A stretch of 64,000 nt of DNA from Lojkania enalia (Eukaryota > Ascomycota > Dothideomycetes > Pleosporales): contig ML986607.1 of the NCBI GenBank assembly GCA_010094045.1, forward strand, positions 226,566-290,565. Reading direction: 5' to 3'. Made by a program: the position numbers and the translations under genes. Positions 45,600 to 55,564 of this stretch are shown here, piece by piece; position 1 is the stretch's first letter; every line of letters starts with the position of its first letter. A model generated the notes under the pieces. It saw only the letters and a list, made by a program, of their open reading frames with translations, was not told the DNA's origin and did no database searches.

Positions 45600-46768
45600 A
45601 TTGGAAACCTTGAAGCTTCGGTGCCCATTTCCTTGACCTCGGATCATATCAAAATTGAGCAGTAGTAAAATGACGAAGGGTTCATTGAGATGAACAGATT
45701 CGTGGAGGAAGGCTAAGGGTTTAGCGGGGAATACGTGCATACTTTTCTCCAACTTGCATAACTATGTGTCTTGCTCTGCATATCCGGCATTGGCGAGGGA
45801 GTTTTTATATTTGTCTCCTCTCTTCTCGGTTACGAGGACCATTTTCCTTTCGTCTCATCATGCCGTTTGGATGCTTTGTCCGCCCTGTGTGGGTCGGATG
45901 GTGTATCTGGGCGGTGGGATGAGTTGTTTGGGTGCCCCGGCGCTAGTATAGGGTTCTTTAATGCTTCAAGGTCTTGTTTGTATCTTGAATTTTCTATTTG
46001 TGCGTTGAGATTGAGAAATTGTAGTGAACGTGGCGGCTCTTTACCCATCTCTTCTTTGGGTAAGAGTTTTTTTGGAGTAGGGTGAATACAGGTATTTTCT
46101 TTTTTGACATTTGGGGCTTTGATGATTGCGTGATGTGCTGAGATGTGCAAAGGGTGAAGTAGAGCATGTGGAAGGGACTGCTGATTATGATGAGGGAGTG
46201 TGTAGTAGGGATTGAAAGGGTTTGTGGCGGGTTTTTAGGACTGAGTGTTGCATATATCTAGGGAGTGTGATGTAGTGGGTGGGAATGTTACGGGGCTTGG
46301 AACACAGTGAGTCTTCTGGCGGTTCGGTACGTGGATTTGGACATGAGCATGATTCTCTGTAGGAGAGATTTTGAGAGTAATAGGGGGAAGAGGATACGCG
46401 AGATAGTATCGGCGTTGCATTTCTTAAGACAGGGCCCGGAAGCGTGGTGATATTTGTAGTTGGATAGAGAGATTATGATATTTGGTTAGAGTGAGTAGGA
46501 CGAATGGGATTAAGAGGCTAATGGGATGGTGATGTAGGAATAAGGAATAGGTGTCTTGTTCTTGTTGACCAGATTGAAAGACTAGAGGGAACCTGTACAT
46601 GTCATAGAAGATATAAATTTTACGACTATAGTGTATAGGGGGTTTATGGGTGTACTTCGTGGATTCGGTGGTGATATATGTGTATGCGCTAACCGAATCC
46701 ACTCTAGCGTAGATACGCGCTTAAATTTCGTCCTAGACGAATTCACGTCAACCACATTTCCTAATATG

Positions 46769-46999
46769 CCGACAATCAAGCCAACTCATCGTCAACGCCT
46801 CTATCAAGAGGCACTCTAAAGCACGGCAATTCGTAATCGAAGATTCAGACCACGTTTAGAGGACATTGACTGGAGAACAGCCTTTAGTCATGTTCCCGAA
46901 GAGATACTACAGCTCTTTGTTGCCTTCCAGCTTTATATTAGGCCTATATACCGTGATGTAAAATCCTCTTCAGTATACGTCGTCTCTAATTCTCTATGA
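46769..46999 (+). pseudogene. Short relic open frame of unknown family
   Basis: From an ATG at 46769 (MPTIKPTHRQRLYQEAL) a TAA interrupts, then the same frame reads IRNRRFRPRLEDIDWRTAF and SHVPEEILQLFVAFQLYIRP before TGA near 46999. The composition is that of real protein text, but no family was recognised. It lies about 140 bases before dispersed-repeat copy B. Could be a transposon remnant or a decayed host gene. Confidence 0.3.
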
Positions 47000-47136
47000 G
47001 AGACTCGTTTGTCATAGGAGGTAGAGTGACCCGCTTCTTGCGATTCTTTTACCTTTGACCAGGTGCTGGGTGCTTGCCGTCTTTCTAGGGCAGGTGCAGG
47101 TGCTTGGAGTGGGACATGCCGTGTTTATATTTGTTA

Positions 47137-47334
47137 TGGGGATTTTGGCTAGTCTGCCGAGCTGTATCAGATATCGACGTACGATATCACGGTCGATATC
47201 ACGCCGGATATCACGCTGGATATCAGCTGATATACCCCTTTTTCATGTACATAAATATGGCCCGCTAGCCATCTTCAATCAACCAGTTCAGCTCCTCATC
47301 TCCCTCCCTGAGACAAGATTCGCCTCTCACCACA
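47137..47334 (+). repeat. Dispersed repeat, copy B (palindrome-containing)
   Basis: Partner of 19094-19318 in opposite orientation. It starts with GGGGATTTTGGCTAGTCTGC, then holds several imperfect copies of a GATATCACG(C)(CGG) unit at 47170-47226. The palindrome ATATCAGCTGATAT is at 47220-47233. A TATA-like ACATAAATATGG follows, and the segment ends in GAGACAAGATTCGCCTCTCA. Flanks differ from copy A. Confidence 0.75.
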
Positions 47335-47689
47335 ATATTTGTTGGAGAAAAGGGTTGGAATCAATTGAAAATGAGAGTGAATGAGTGTCGTCACTTTTTG
47401 ACGCAGCACGGAATGTCCCCGAGCAGAGATTGCGTAGAATTATATGTGGTTCCGAAGTATGAGAAGCGATCGCTTTGCAAAGAAATTGTAGTTCAATATA
47501 AGAATCGGGATCTACAAGGCTAACGATATATAGAGTATGATGGTTTGCGGGAATGAACGAAATATGGCGATGATGGAATAAGAAAATTTCCGGATAAAAT
47601 TCAAGAATTGAAATATTCAAATGAACAAAAAGAATGCATAAAAGATAGGAAAAGGATGAGCCAATAAAATATATGTAGAATTTATAGCA

Positions 47690-50410
47690 TCATAGCCATT
47701 CCTCTTCATTCAATATTTCCGGCATGGATGGGATCCACGAATTGCTGATAGCATCCCAGTACAAAGTGTCCAATAGATTTCGAGCAGTAATTTTTCCGTT
47801 TTTCTCCGCAAATTTTCTAGCCCGATTATATTGTGTCCCTCCATCAGAAATGATATCGGCACCATTCTCTATGAGATACTGCATCATTTCAAGTCGGCCA
47901 TGCTCTGTGGCAATCTCAATAGCCGTTCTTCCGTTGTACGGAGTAGCCGGGGCATTTATATCTGCCTTGTACTCTAACAGCAATGCCGCTAGACCGCAGA
48001 AGCCTTTCATTGCTGCAAATTGTAGAGCTGTAGCACCAGCACCAAGTGCGGGAGCGCCATTCGCATCTGCACCTTTCTGTAGCAGATATCGCACGATCAT
48101 GTCGCGCCCTAGCTCTACAGCATACTGGAGTGGTGTCTGTTGAATGCCAAGTCTTGCAGGAAAGTTAACATTTGCTCCGCTCTCTATCAAGAACGTGACT
48201 TTGCGAAAGTCCCCGACCTTAATTGCTTGTAGGAGTGCAGTCTCCTTCGGCACGGAATCAGCAAAATTAATGCGGCAGTCCCAAAAACATATAGAATTTG
48301 GGTTTCCGCCGTTCTGCATGATTATCTGCATCATCTCCAAGCTTTTACCGCTACGGCTTTGAATTGCTGTACCGAGAGGGGTCACTGATGGCTGGTTAAT
48401 TCCCGTGAGTTCCTCAGGGGCCAAACAATTAACGTCCGCACATTTCGCCAATTTTGTGAAGAGCGCTATATCTTCCCGCTTCACTGCTTCCAAGAGTGCT
48501 TCAGCTCCATAAGATAGCCTGCTTTTTGGATAGCTATGGCGAAAGGAACGCACTAGTAGGTCGACTGCAACCGTATCTTGATTCTTTGCAGCTTCGTAAA
48601 GTGCACCCGCATCGCATGGACTTGCACCTTGTGCTAGGATCCTTCTAGCAAGGTCGATATCTCTGCTGCAAATAGCAGCAGTAAGTGGAGTGAGCATCTC
48701 TACGTGCAATTGCTCCCCGTAATCAACGATCACTTCTGCCTTGAGCAGGTACTCCACCACTGTTGGTTTTTTCAGCAGAATCGCCCATGCTATTGTTGAT
48801 GAAAAAGGAGAGTAAATTCTTCCTGGAAGTGCTGAGACCAAGTTAGAGCTTAAACTAGGAGGCGGGATAATTTTGTAGTTAAGAATTCCCTGGCTAAGAT
48901 AATCCGCGATGATTTTTTCATCATCGGTAAAAATTGCGTGAAGTAACAGGGCGGATTTAAAATCCACCGACTTGAAGGCCAACTGAAGGAGAACATAAAT
49001 AGTTTGTGTTTGAAATTGATGCTTTGTTCGAGTAATGTCTTGGATATCTGGTACAGCACCACAGCTCACAAGCTTCAGTACTAAACTTTCAAGTCCTCTA
49101 TTAAGAGCTTCACGTAGAGCCCCTTCAAGAGATTTTGGTGATTCCACAAATTCAAGTAGCGATTTTGCGAGGTAGCAATCTCCAATTTCACATGCGGCTT
49201 CAAGCATAAGTCCGGCTGAAGCGCAAGAGCTGCTACCTATAAGTGTAGGTGCAAAAAGTCCCCTTGCGTGAAAATAATGAAGAACACTGGAATCATTTGT
49301 TCGGATTGCTTCCGCAATAGCTGTTGTGTCTCTGGAGTCCACGGAGACAATGGTATATGGTGAGATTCCTTGATCAAGAAATCCTCCAACCATGTCTAGG
49401 TTTTTATTCTTGATAGCACCTATAAGGCAGTCATGCGTCGGGTCCACGTTTGCAGCAATTAATATCTCCATCGCGTGTATATGTTGATTATAGACTGTCC
49501 GTGCCAAGCATGTTTCTAAGGCTTGCTTGACATACTTGTTGCCTGATTGCGATTTGAAATACTCGCTTGCCATGAAAGATCTTAGAGCAAGCAGGACGAG
49601 ATCTTCATCGCGATGGTTGCATATTGCAACAATGTTCGTCTCATTTGTAAGCAAGTCCCTTTTAATGAGAAAGTCGCATATATACTCTGGACAATCCCGA
49701 ATGAGAATTTTGAGAATGTTCGGGTCAGTGTACTGAGTCACAGAGCGAACAAAATCGGAGGATGGTCTGACATTCTCTTTCACCAGAACAACAATGACAT
49801 CGAGCACCGATTGGGGGATGGTTCCCTTTTTCGAAATTCGCTTAGTAGCAAGATAGAATAGATTCATAGAATCCGACCTTCTAACACTTCCGCCAGACTG
49901 AAGCAGTAATTTTACTATCCTGGGCCGGCCAAGGAGAGTTGCCCGTTCGACTAGAGAAAATGATTCAATTGATAAAACACATTTTAGAGCGTTGATATCC
50001 ATGTGTTTTCTCTTGAGAATAGTCTTGAGTGCATAAAAAGAGTCGAGCTCAACTGCAGCGATGCACAGACTGTACTCCAGCGCTTGCGAATGTGGTCCCG
50101 GAATTGAATTAAGAACTTGCTGCAACTGGAAATCTGAAAGGAAAACTAGTCGCTTGGTTACGGCTGAAAAGAAGACGTTGGCGGGATTTTTGAGGTCGTG
50201 AAATTGATCCACGGTATAGAGGTTGTTGATAAGGATATGAAATACCAAAAAGGCTTGTGTGACAGATTCCGGCTGCTTCTGCAAGAGCTGCACACTCTTG
50301 GGCGCCAATAAAGTGCCAATCGAAAACGAGCTGAAGTCTACGGGAATACCCATTTGATCGACAGTTTGCCGGATCATCGCGAAGATACTCGGATTCAGCT
50401 TCTGCAGCAT
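47690..50410 (-). CDS. Ankyrin-repeat protein; C-terminal part of a Clr5/ankyrin gene split by TAG
   Basis: 906 residues from the first ATG (50410) after an in-frame TAG at 50524-50522; the frame is open right back to that stop. Residues 1-140 are helical (MLQKLNPSIFAMIRQTVDQM). Ankyrin units become clear from about 150 (LVERATLLGRPRIVKLLLQSGG) and are best conserved at 690-880, for example TPLQYAVELGRDMIVRYLLQ, KGADANGAPALGAGATALQF and GRTAIEIATEHGRLEMMQYL. Together with the upstream exons this gives the common fungal Clr5-plus-ankyrin architecture, whose functions are mostly unknown (protein-protein binding expected). Base composition is AT-richer than housekeeping neighbours. Confidence 0.85.
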   Translation of the reverse strand: MLQKLNPSIFAMIRQTVDQMGIPVDFSSFSIGTLLAPKSVQLLQKQPESVTQAFLVFHILINNLYTVDQFHDLKNPANVFFSAVTKRLVFLSDFQLQQVLNSIPGPHSQALEYSLCIAAVELDSFYALKTILKRKHMDINALKCVLSIESFSLVERATLLGRPRIVKLLLQSGGSVRRSDSMNLFYLATKRISKKGTIPQSVLDVIVVLVKENVRPSSDFVRSVTQYTDPNILKILIRDCPEYICDFLIKRDLLTNETNIVAICNHRDEDLVLLALRSFMASEYFKSQSGNKYVKQALETCLARTVYNQHIHAMEILIAANVDPTHDCLIGAIKNKNLDMVGGFLDQGISPYTIVSVDSRDTTAIAEAIRTNDSSVLHYFHARGLFAPTLIGSSSCASAGLMLEAACEIGDCYLAKSLLEFVESPKSLEGALREALNRGLESLVLKLVSCGAVPDIQDITRTKHQFQTQTIYVLLQLAFKSVDFKSALLLHAIFTDDEKIIADYLSQGILNYKIIPPPSLSSNLVSALPGRIYSPFSSTIAWAILLKKPTVVEYLLKAEVIVDYGEQLHVEMLTPLTAAICSRDIDLARRILAQGASPCDAGALYEAAKNQDTVAVDLLVRSFRHSYPKSRLSYGAEALLEAVKREDIALFTKLAKCADVNCLAPEELTGINQPSVTPLGTAIQSRSGKSLEMMQIIMQNGGNPNSICFWDCRINFADSVPKETALLQAIKVGDFRKVTFLIESGANVNFPARLGIQQTPLQYAVELGRDMIVRYLLQKGADANGAPALGAGATALQFAAMKGFCGLAALLLEYKADINAPATPYNGRTAIEIATEHGRLEMMQYLIENGADIISDGGTQYNRARKFAEKNGKITARNLLDTLYWDAISNSWIPSMPEILNEEEWL

Positions 50411-50521
50411 CGAAACACTGTCAATTGGAATTCGCGGCTGGCCATAACATGTGGCACTAGGCCTAGGAAGTAGAGAAGCATGTGGATATTCTAGCGCGAA
50501 ATTGGGAAGTGAAAAGGAGTC

Positions 50522-51367
50522 CTAGAGTGGTCCAAGGAATTGCTCAAACGGATTGTTTCGGTCGACTGGGCTTAAAGGTTGGTACCGTAAGTCTAATTCA
50601 TTCATCTGTGGTGTGCGAACAAAGTCGATTTGCGTAGTCGCATAGCCTTCTTGGCTCGAGTTCTGAATTGGTAGAGTATCTCGTCGCACTAAGGAAAGAT
50701 TATCATCCGATATTTCCTCAGCGATACTGCCAGACGCCGCCTGTTCTTCTGGAAAGATAGTGTCCAAACAATCCATATCCGAATTCGTGGTCGATGTCAA
50801 GCTTAGGATCGGGGGTGAATGAATCTCAATGTGTTCTGGAAGGTTCTCCAAAAGCTCTAATACTTATATATTAATGTTCGCACACTCGAGTTCGAGGGAG
50901 GCCCTCACCAATTGAATCCTCGTCAAAGGTCCTGTTTCGTCGGTGTCGTGCAATCTCTTTTCGAACTTTGTGCCGGGATAGCGGAACACCGTGTATGAAG
51001 ACATCCGAACTCTTTCCTTTTGCGCTCCTCTCATCTAGAATTTTTGATACAGTTTGCCACTGTCTTTTCGTTGAATACTTCTTGAATTGCCACCTTTTCA
51101 ATTGCAATTCGAATTGCGACTTGCTACAAATTGTAGAACCGTTAGCTTCATATTCGTCCGACGCTATGAAGTGGTAAAATTGAAGAAGTCTAGGCAATGC
51201 CCAGATTCTCCTCACCTAGCCTCAAAGTGGTAGACTCTTTCCATGACGTTGATCAAGCCATCTTCACCATCTAGCTTCCGATCCTCTTCAATGTACAAAC
51301 GATGTATTGTTCTTTTGTGACTTTCCCATATATTTCCCGCAATGCGCCGCCGCCGCTGCCCACTCAT
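50522..51367 (-). CDS. Clr5-domain N-terminal part of the Clr5/ankyrin gene, ending at an in-frame TAG
   Basis: Three exons, 51367-51216, 51123-50909 and 50856-50522, give 233 residues. The Clr5 domain (about 10-66) reads IWESHKRTIHRLYIEEDRKL, then VMERVYHFEASKSQFELQL and KRWQFKKYSTKRQW, spanning the first splice. This is the fungal N-terminal module named after S. pombe Clr5. After a basic region (KVRKEIARHRRNRTF) and an acidic linker, the frame meets TAG at 50524-50522 and continues in the same frame into the ankyrin part. Read as one gene, it would span 47690-51367 with 1178 codons including the TAG. Either a nonsense mutation, a sequencing error or two adjoining genes is possible; one gene with one stop fits best. 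Confidence 0.78.
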
Positions 51368-51576
51368 CGTGTCGAGAAATGCCTCAACTATAGAATGAAA
51401 ATAGTGTTCAAGGACGATATGGGATACGAAATATATTCAGAACGAGGCCAAGACATGAAGAACCATGACTATACTATCAGAAGCAGATAAAATGTAATCA
51501 TTTAAGCAAAGGTAGATAAACATTTCTGCAAGGCAAGCCAAATTCAAATCAGCGCCTTTCGCGTTCTAACCGGTGA

Positions 51577-52127
51577 AGACCAAATCTGTTTTTGCTTAGC
51601 CCAAATCTGTTATTGTCCGACTACCAATTAAAATGTAGAAGATAGTCCCTCCTACGGATGTTTCTGCATGCACAACGCCACAAGGCAGTGTACGGAGACT
51701 AGAAAGACCAATAGGATCATTGCCAAATGCAGCTTAGGCTCAACTGTAGGTTGGCCGAAACCTGCTGTAGGCTGAACACGGACCACAATCTGTTAACTAT
51801 GACAACGCATGGGCCGCAGAGCAACATTAACCAGAGGAGCAGCCAGTTAGGGTGCCATGATATATTTTTCATCAGGGATCCTAAATCCGTGTCCCATTAT
51901 GGCCAAAATCAGTTCCTGCTACGAGGCTGGCTAGTCTGCCCATAGCTAGAGCGATAAGGATAGAACATACATGTATCTTTACGAAATAGTTCCTTCTAAA
52001 TTTAAGGAAGAGTTTTAGAGTTTCACAAAGATGATTGTAGGGCATAATTATGTGACCAAAAATGTACAGCCATGGCCGAAAACTGGTTCAGCCAAAACTA
52101 TATGAATCAGATCCAAAATCTGTAATC
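51577..52127 (+). repeat. Cluster of degenerate G(A/G)CCAAAATCTGTT-like motifs
   Basis: Related words recur in one orientation: GACCAAATCTGTT (51577), GCCCAAATCTGTT (51598), GGCCGAAACCTGCTG (51753), GACCACAATCTGTT (51781), GGCCAAAATCAGTT (51901), GACCAAAAATGTAC (52054), GGCCGAAAACTGGTT (52074), GCCAAAACTATATG (52091), and ATCCAAAATCTGTAA (52111). Spacing is irregular. Origin unknown. Confidence 0.5.
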
Positions 52128-52257
52128 TTCAGCTATATTTCACTCCCTACAATTCTGCAGGCAAGGTGAAGGGAATATCGCATTAAATTTTAGTTGTCAT
52201 TGGAATCGTCAGCCACTTGCCTCATATCTTAGCCTCCTTGTGTGCCCTGAAATCCTG

Positions 52258-52407
52258 ATGTCAGCCTGGTCCCGGGACGCCATCATCGCCCTAATTACTC
52301 TTTTCGTAACATGTACTCCGATAGTAATTCTCCTCTGGGGACTGCTAGATCGTAGAAAAAGATCCGCACGTCAAAGTAGGTCTATACATATTTGTGATAG
52401 CATTTGA
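52258..52407 (+). CDS. Possible single-pass membrane microprotein
   Basis: A 49-codon frame starts MSAWSRDAIIALITLFVTCT, continues PIVILLWGLLDRRKRSARQ and ends at TGA 52405. One hydrophobic helix (about 8-30) is followed by a basic cluster, the positive-inside pattern of a type I-like or tail-proximal membrane peptide. A GTAGGT donor-like site follows the basic cluster, so the true 3' end may be spliced. Similar WSRDAIIALI-type starts are familiar from small hypothetical fungal proteins, but this is recollection, not a search. No neighbour suggests a role. Confidence 0.35.
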   Translation: MSAWSRDAIIALITLFVTCTPIVILLWGLLDRRKRSARQSRSIHICDSI

Positions 52408-53215
52408 TAACCCTCGTCGCCAACCTCTTTACTCTTTACTCCGGGAATGCTAGTATCTCCACATTCTATTCACTTCTGTTTTCCTGTCAGGTGTTCGTGT
52501 CTCCTTTTTCTGCCCTGGGCTTTGAAATCCCTCGTACCGTATATCTTGACCTAGTTCAAATCACCCCTTATGGCGACCCAGCTTCATTCCAAATCGCAAT
52601 ATATCATTTTCTTTGGTCTGTGACTTCCTTCAACTTGACTCATCCCCTGATTTTTATCACGGCTCCTTATCTACAGTCTTTACTTTTAGCCACCAACTAA
52701 CCGGCATACAGACACTTTGCCAACGTTTTCCCAACCCAGCGAACAAACCAGCGTCTGCTATAAATACCTACTTCGTCAAGATACTATTCAAGCCAGGATT
52801 CTCGTCAATGAGCGAGTATATCGGACGGATACTCTCGACACAATCGGGCGCTCGGGAATCTACGTTTAGCTGGGTGATAATGTAAATGACTCCTAGGATA
52901 CGTTCACTTAGGTGATGGGGTTAGCAGGCCAATGGAATATTCTCCGAAACGTAGCTTCATCAAATACACCGAAGTAAACAACTGGGCCAATATTACCCCG
53001 TACTTGAGTAATTTCAAAACTAGCCCATGTGACTTTGCACTAAATATATAGTTAAGGTTCATCTATATTTGTTTAAGGCGGGGTTGAACCTGGTGAGTCT
53101 TGGCAATCTAACTAGATTAGACGGGTCGACAAGGGGTCGATAGGTAACCGCCACCTCGAGCTTCAACCTCAACTTGACACCCTGTCGTATTTGCCCAAAT
53201 GGATGGTGAAGTACC

Positions 53216-55564
53216 ATGGAGCCCCGTATAGCGAAATTGCTGGGCGACTCAGCATCACTTAATCGCAGTTCCTTTGACGTTATTTCGGTCCTCCCGCCAC
53301 CGCCTGTAGCTCCCCCAAGACCACTCCCAGTCGAACCCAGCACAGTCGGCGATGACGTGAACGCAAAGAATACTACAGTCCGAAATGAATACGTAGCGAG
53401 AGAGATTTACAGACAGGCTAACGCCCAGGGGCCTCCCGTTGGTAGTCGCCAGAAATCGAGTGTCCCAATCGCGGAAGTCCTGAACAATGAAGCACCTACG
53501 CCGCCAAGGCCTCAACAGCAGCTCGCGCCTTCGACGACACATACAGCGCCTTTCAGCGGAAGGCTGAGCGATATTTTGCTTGATCCGTCACAACATCATG
53601 CGAACAAGCGGAGAAAATTGGACACAACCGAAACCCCGGCATCCGGCAATGACCTGCTAAAGCTCCCAAAGCTACCTCAACTTCCGAAGAAGGCTTCGCG
53701 GAGGCCTAGGATTCCGCCGCTGTTGCAAGGTCTTCATCAACCGCCGCCGCTACCTCCCGAGGGCAGACTCATACCCCCAATAACGGACGAGGCAGGCGAA
53801 TTTAGGCGAGATATTGGGACGCGTGTTGCGTTGCGTAGCCCGGCAGCTTACGAAAATACCACTGATCGAGATACTGATCGAGAGACACAATCTGCAAGTA
53901 TTGAGAGCAAGGCCCACCATGAAGCAGGTCAAGAAAGGAATAAGGAGACGTCAGCGTTTGGGCAGGATAAGGAAAATCTGAACCAGGAGAATGCAGAAAA
54001 TGCTACGAGAATAGACAGCGCCAAAGGCAGGGAATCCAAGAAAAGGAACAAGTGGTCTGAGCAGGAGACTAGGGATCTGCTCCATGGCGTAAGCAAATTT
54101 GGCATTGGCAACTGGAAGAAGATACTCCAGTGTCCGGAATTTAAGTTCAACCAACGTTCTGCTGTCGACCTCAAAGACCGATTTAGAACCTGCTGCCCGG
54201 GCGAGGGCTTGAAGCTAAGAAAACCTAGAGCTAAGGATTCGCAAAAAGACAGTGCTCGAAAACAGGATGAATCATTCTCATCGACAACTACGAATCAAGA
54301 GGACGATGCGAGTCACAGGTTTTCCTTCGACTCGAATAAAGGTATAGCAAAGATTCCCCGGAAGCCTCGAGGCGACTCGCACAAGAAGAGCTCTGCTGAA
54401 CTTGCGGCAATGGGGATCGATAAGCCGTTCTTCAAGACTAAACGGCGCGAACGGCGCGAATTTACGGAAGAAGATGATGAGAATTTGCTGAGAGGATTCG
54501 AGAAATACGGGCCTGTCTGGCATTCTATGCGTGACGATGAAGATCTGGGCTTTAGCTCTCGTCATCCAACGGATCTTCGCGACCGCTTCAGGATCAAGTA
54601 TCCAGAGAAGTACGCCAAAGCTGGGTACAAGTTAAAGCTAAAGAACGAATTGATGCTGAAAGAAAAGGAAGGGTCAGGTAGCCATAGGTCCACAGGTACC
54701 CTTGACTCAGTCCATAAGCCAGAGGGGGCCAGCCAAGAAGAACCTTCTAGCACTTCTCATGCAAGTACCACCGTATCTTCGACTTCGATTCCTAATCTCA
54801 GATCACAAACTTTGCTTCAGCCCATATATCCCGGCTTTTTTGAGGATGATGTGGGAGACGAAGACGAAGGCCATGGTGAACGTAGCCCTGTTTTCCTGAA
54901 TAGGAAAATCTTCGAATGGGCTGATAACAATCCATCTCAGACAATAACTACGACAGGCTCTGCTAGCATACCTACCATGGCTATGCTACCCCCGGACTTC
55001 TCGATGAATATTCTTTCTAGCATGGATGACATCCACATAAATCCGCTCGCAACACTTAAGCTCCCAATGACATCCGTCGACTCAAATATCCAGCCTTCCT
55101 CGAATTCCTTGTCGCTGGCCTCACCCATGAACCCGTCTACCGTCGCTAATATTTCTACTCCTTCGACAGTCTCCTCTACCGCGCGCCCACTCTTTGCCCC
55201 CTCAAAACAACCAAATATGAGTTCTCTCCTCCGCACACCTAATCTTCCTACAATTGTCTTCCCTCATGTCCCTGCATCGAGCGCCCGCAGCGCTATGCAT
55301 AATTTGCCGCCACCTGCCGACCTACTTTCTGGCCTAGATATGGATGCTAGGCCCGTCGAGTCGCAGAACGCAGCGTTTGTATTGGATGATGCGAACCTAG
55401 GCTTTGGATATGCAGTGCCTAATGGGAATGGAGCTAGCTTTGCGACGGCTACCCTGGCGCCGTTAGGGGGCGCCGTCGCGAGGGGCATTTTGGGGGTTGG
55501 AGTGGAGAGGATGGGAGGGGAGGAACCACTAGGCGAGAGGAGTGTGCTTAACAGCAGTATTTAG
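53216..55564 (+). CDS. Two-Myb (telobox-type) DNA-binding protein, Tay1/Teb1-like
   Basis: Single exon, 782 residues, start in a good context (ACCATGG). Two SANT/Myb domains are visible. The first, about 278-330, reads NKWSEQETRDLLHGVSKFGI, NWKKILQCPEF and AVDLKDRFRTCCP. The second, about 412-470, reads EFTEEDDENLLRGFEKYGPV, WHSMRDDEDLGF and PTDLRDRFRIKYP. The third helices VDLKDRFR and TDLRDRFR are variants of the telobox VDLKDKWRN, so binding to TTAGGG-like DNA is expected, as for Yarrowia Tay1 and S. pombe Teb1. The N-terminus is Pro-rich; the C-terminal third is Ser/Thr/Pro-rich and possibly transcriptional. Whether it acts at telomeres or as a transcription factor cannot be told. Confidence 0.83.
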   Translation: MEPRIAKLLGDSASLNRSSFDVISVLPPPPVAPPRPLPVEPSTVGDDVNAKNTTVRNEYVAREIYRQANAQGPPVGSRQKSSVPIAEVLNNEAPTPPRPQQQLAPSTTHTAPFSGRLSDILLDPSQHHANKRRKLDTTETPASGNDLLKLPKLPQLPKKASRRPRIPPLLQGLHQPPPLPPEGRLIPPITDEAGEFRRDIGTRVALRSPAAYENTTDRDTDRETQSASIESKAHHEAGQERNKETSAFGQDKENLNQENAENATRIDSAKGRESKKRNKWSEQETRDLLHGVSKFGIGNWKKILQCPEFKFNQRSAVDLKDRFRTCCPGEGLKLRKPRAKDSQKDSARKQDESFSSTTTNQEDDASHRFSFDSNKGIAKIPRKPRGDSHKKSSAELAAMGIDKPFFKTKRRERREFTEEDDENLLRGFEKYGPVWHSMRDDEDLGFSSRHPTDLRDRFRIKYPEKYAKAGYKLKLKNELMLKEKEGSGSHRSTGTLDSVHKPEGASQEEPSSTSHASTTVSSTSIPNLRSQTLLQPIYPGFFEDDVGDEDEGHGERSPVFLNRKIFEWADNNPSQTITTTGSASIPTMAMLPPDFSMNILSSMDDIHINPLATLKLPMTSVDSNIQPSSNSLSLASPMNPSTVANISTPSTVSSTARPLFAPSKQPNMSSLLRTPNLPTIVFPHVPASSARSAMHNLPPPADLLSGLDMDARPVESQNAAFVLDDANLGFGYAVPNGNGASFATATLAPLGGAVARGILGVGVERMGGEEPLGERSVLNSSI

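Larger units (their letters stand above)
45600..47689. other. Intergenic region with a relic open frame and dispersed-repeat copy B
   Basis: About 2.1 kb. 45.7-46.6 kb is T/G-rich with no gene. 46631-47000 carries a coding-like frame broken by one TAA. 47137-47334 is a dispersed repeat. 47340-47689 is AT-rich. Confidence 0.5.
51368..53215. other. Accessory intergenic region with repeated CCAAAATCTGTT-like motifs and a micro-ORF
   Basis: About 1.85 kb, AT-rich. 51577-52127 has a cluster of degenerate motifs (separate entry). 52258-52407 is a possible single-helix microprotein. The rest shows nothing recognisable. Confidence 0.5.

Noticed and set aside
50522..50589. Possible 64-base intron (GTACCA...CTCTAG) that would remove the TAG in the Clr5/ankyrin gene
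   Set aside because: Its removal shifts the frame and soon meets another stop (CGC TAG); no CTAAC branch point. A 168-base alternative (GTGCGA donor) keeps frame but removes coding-like text, so it is unlikely.
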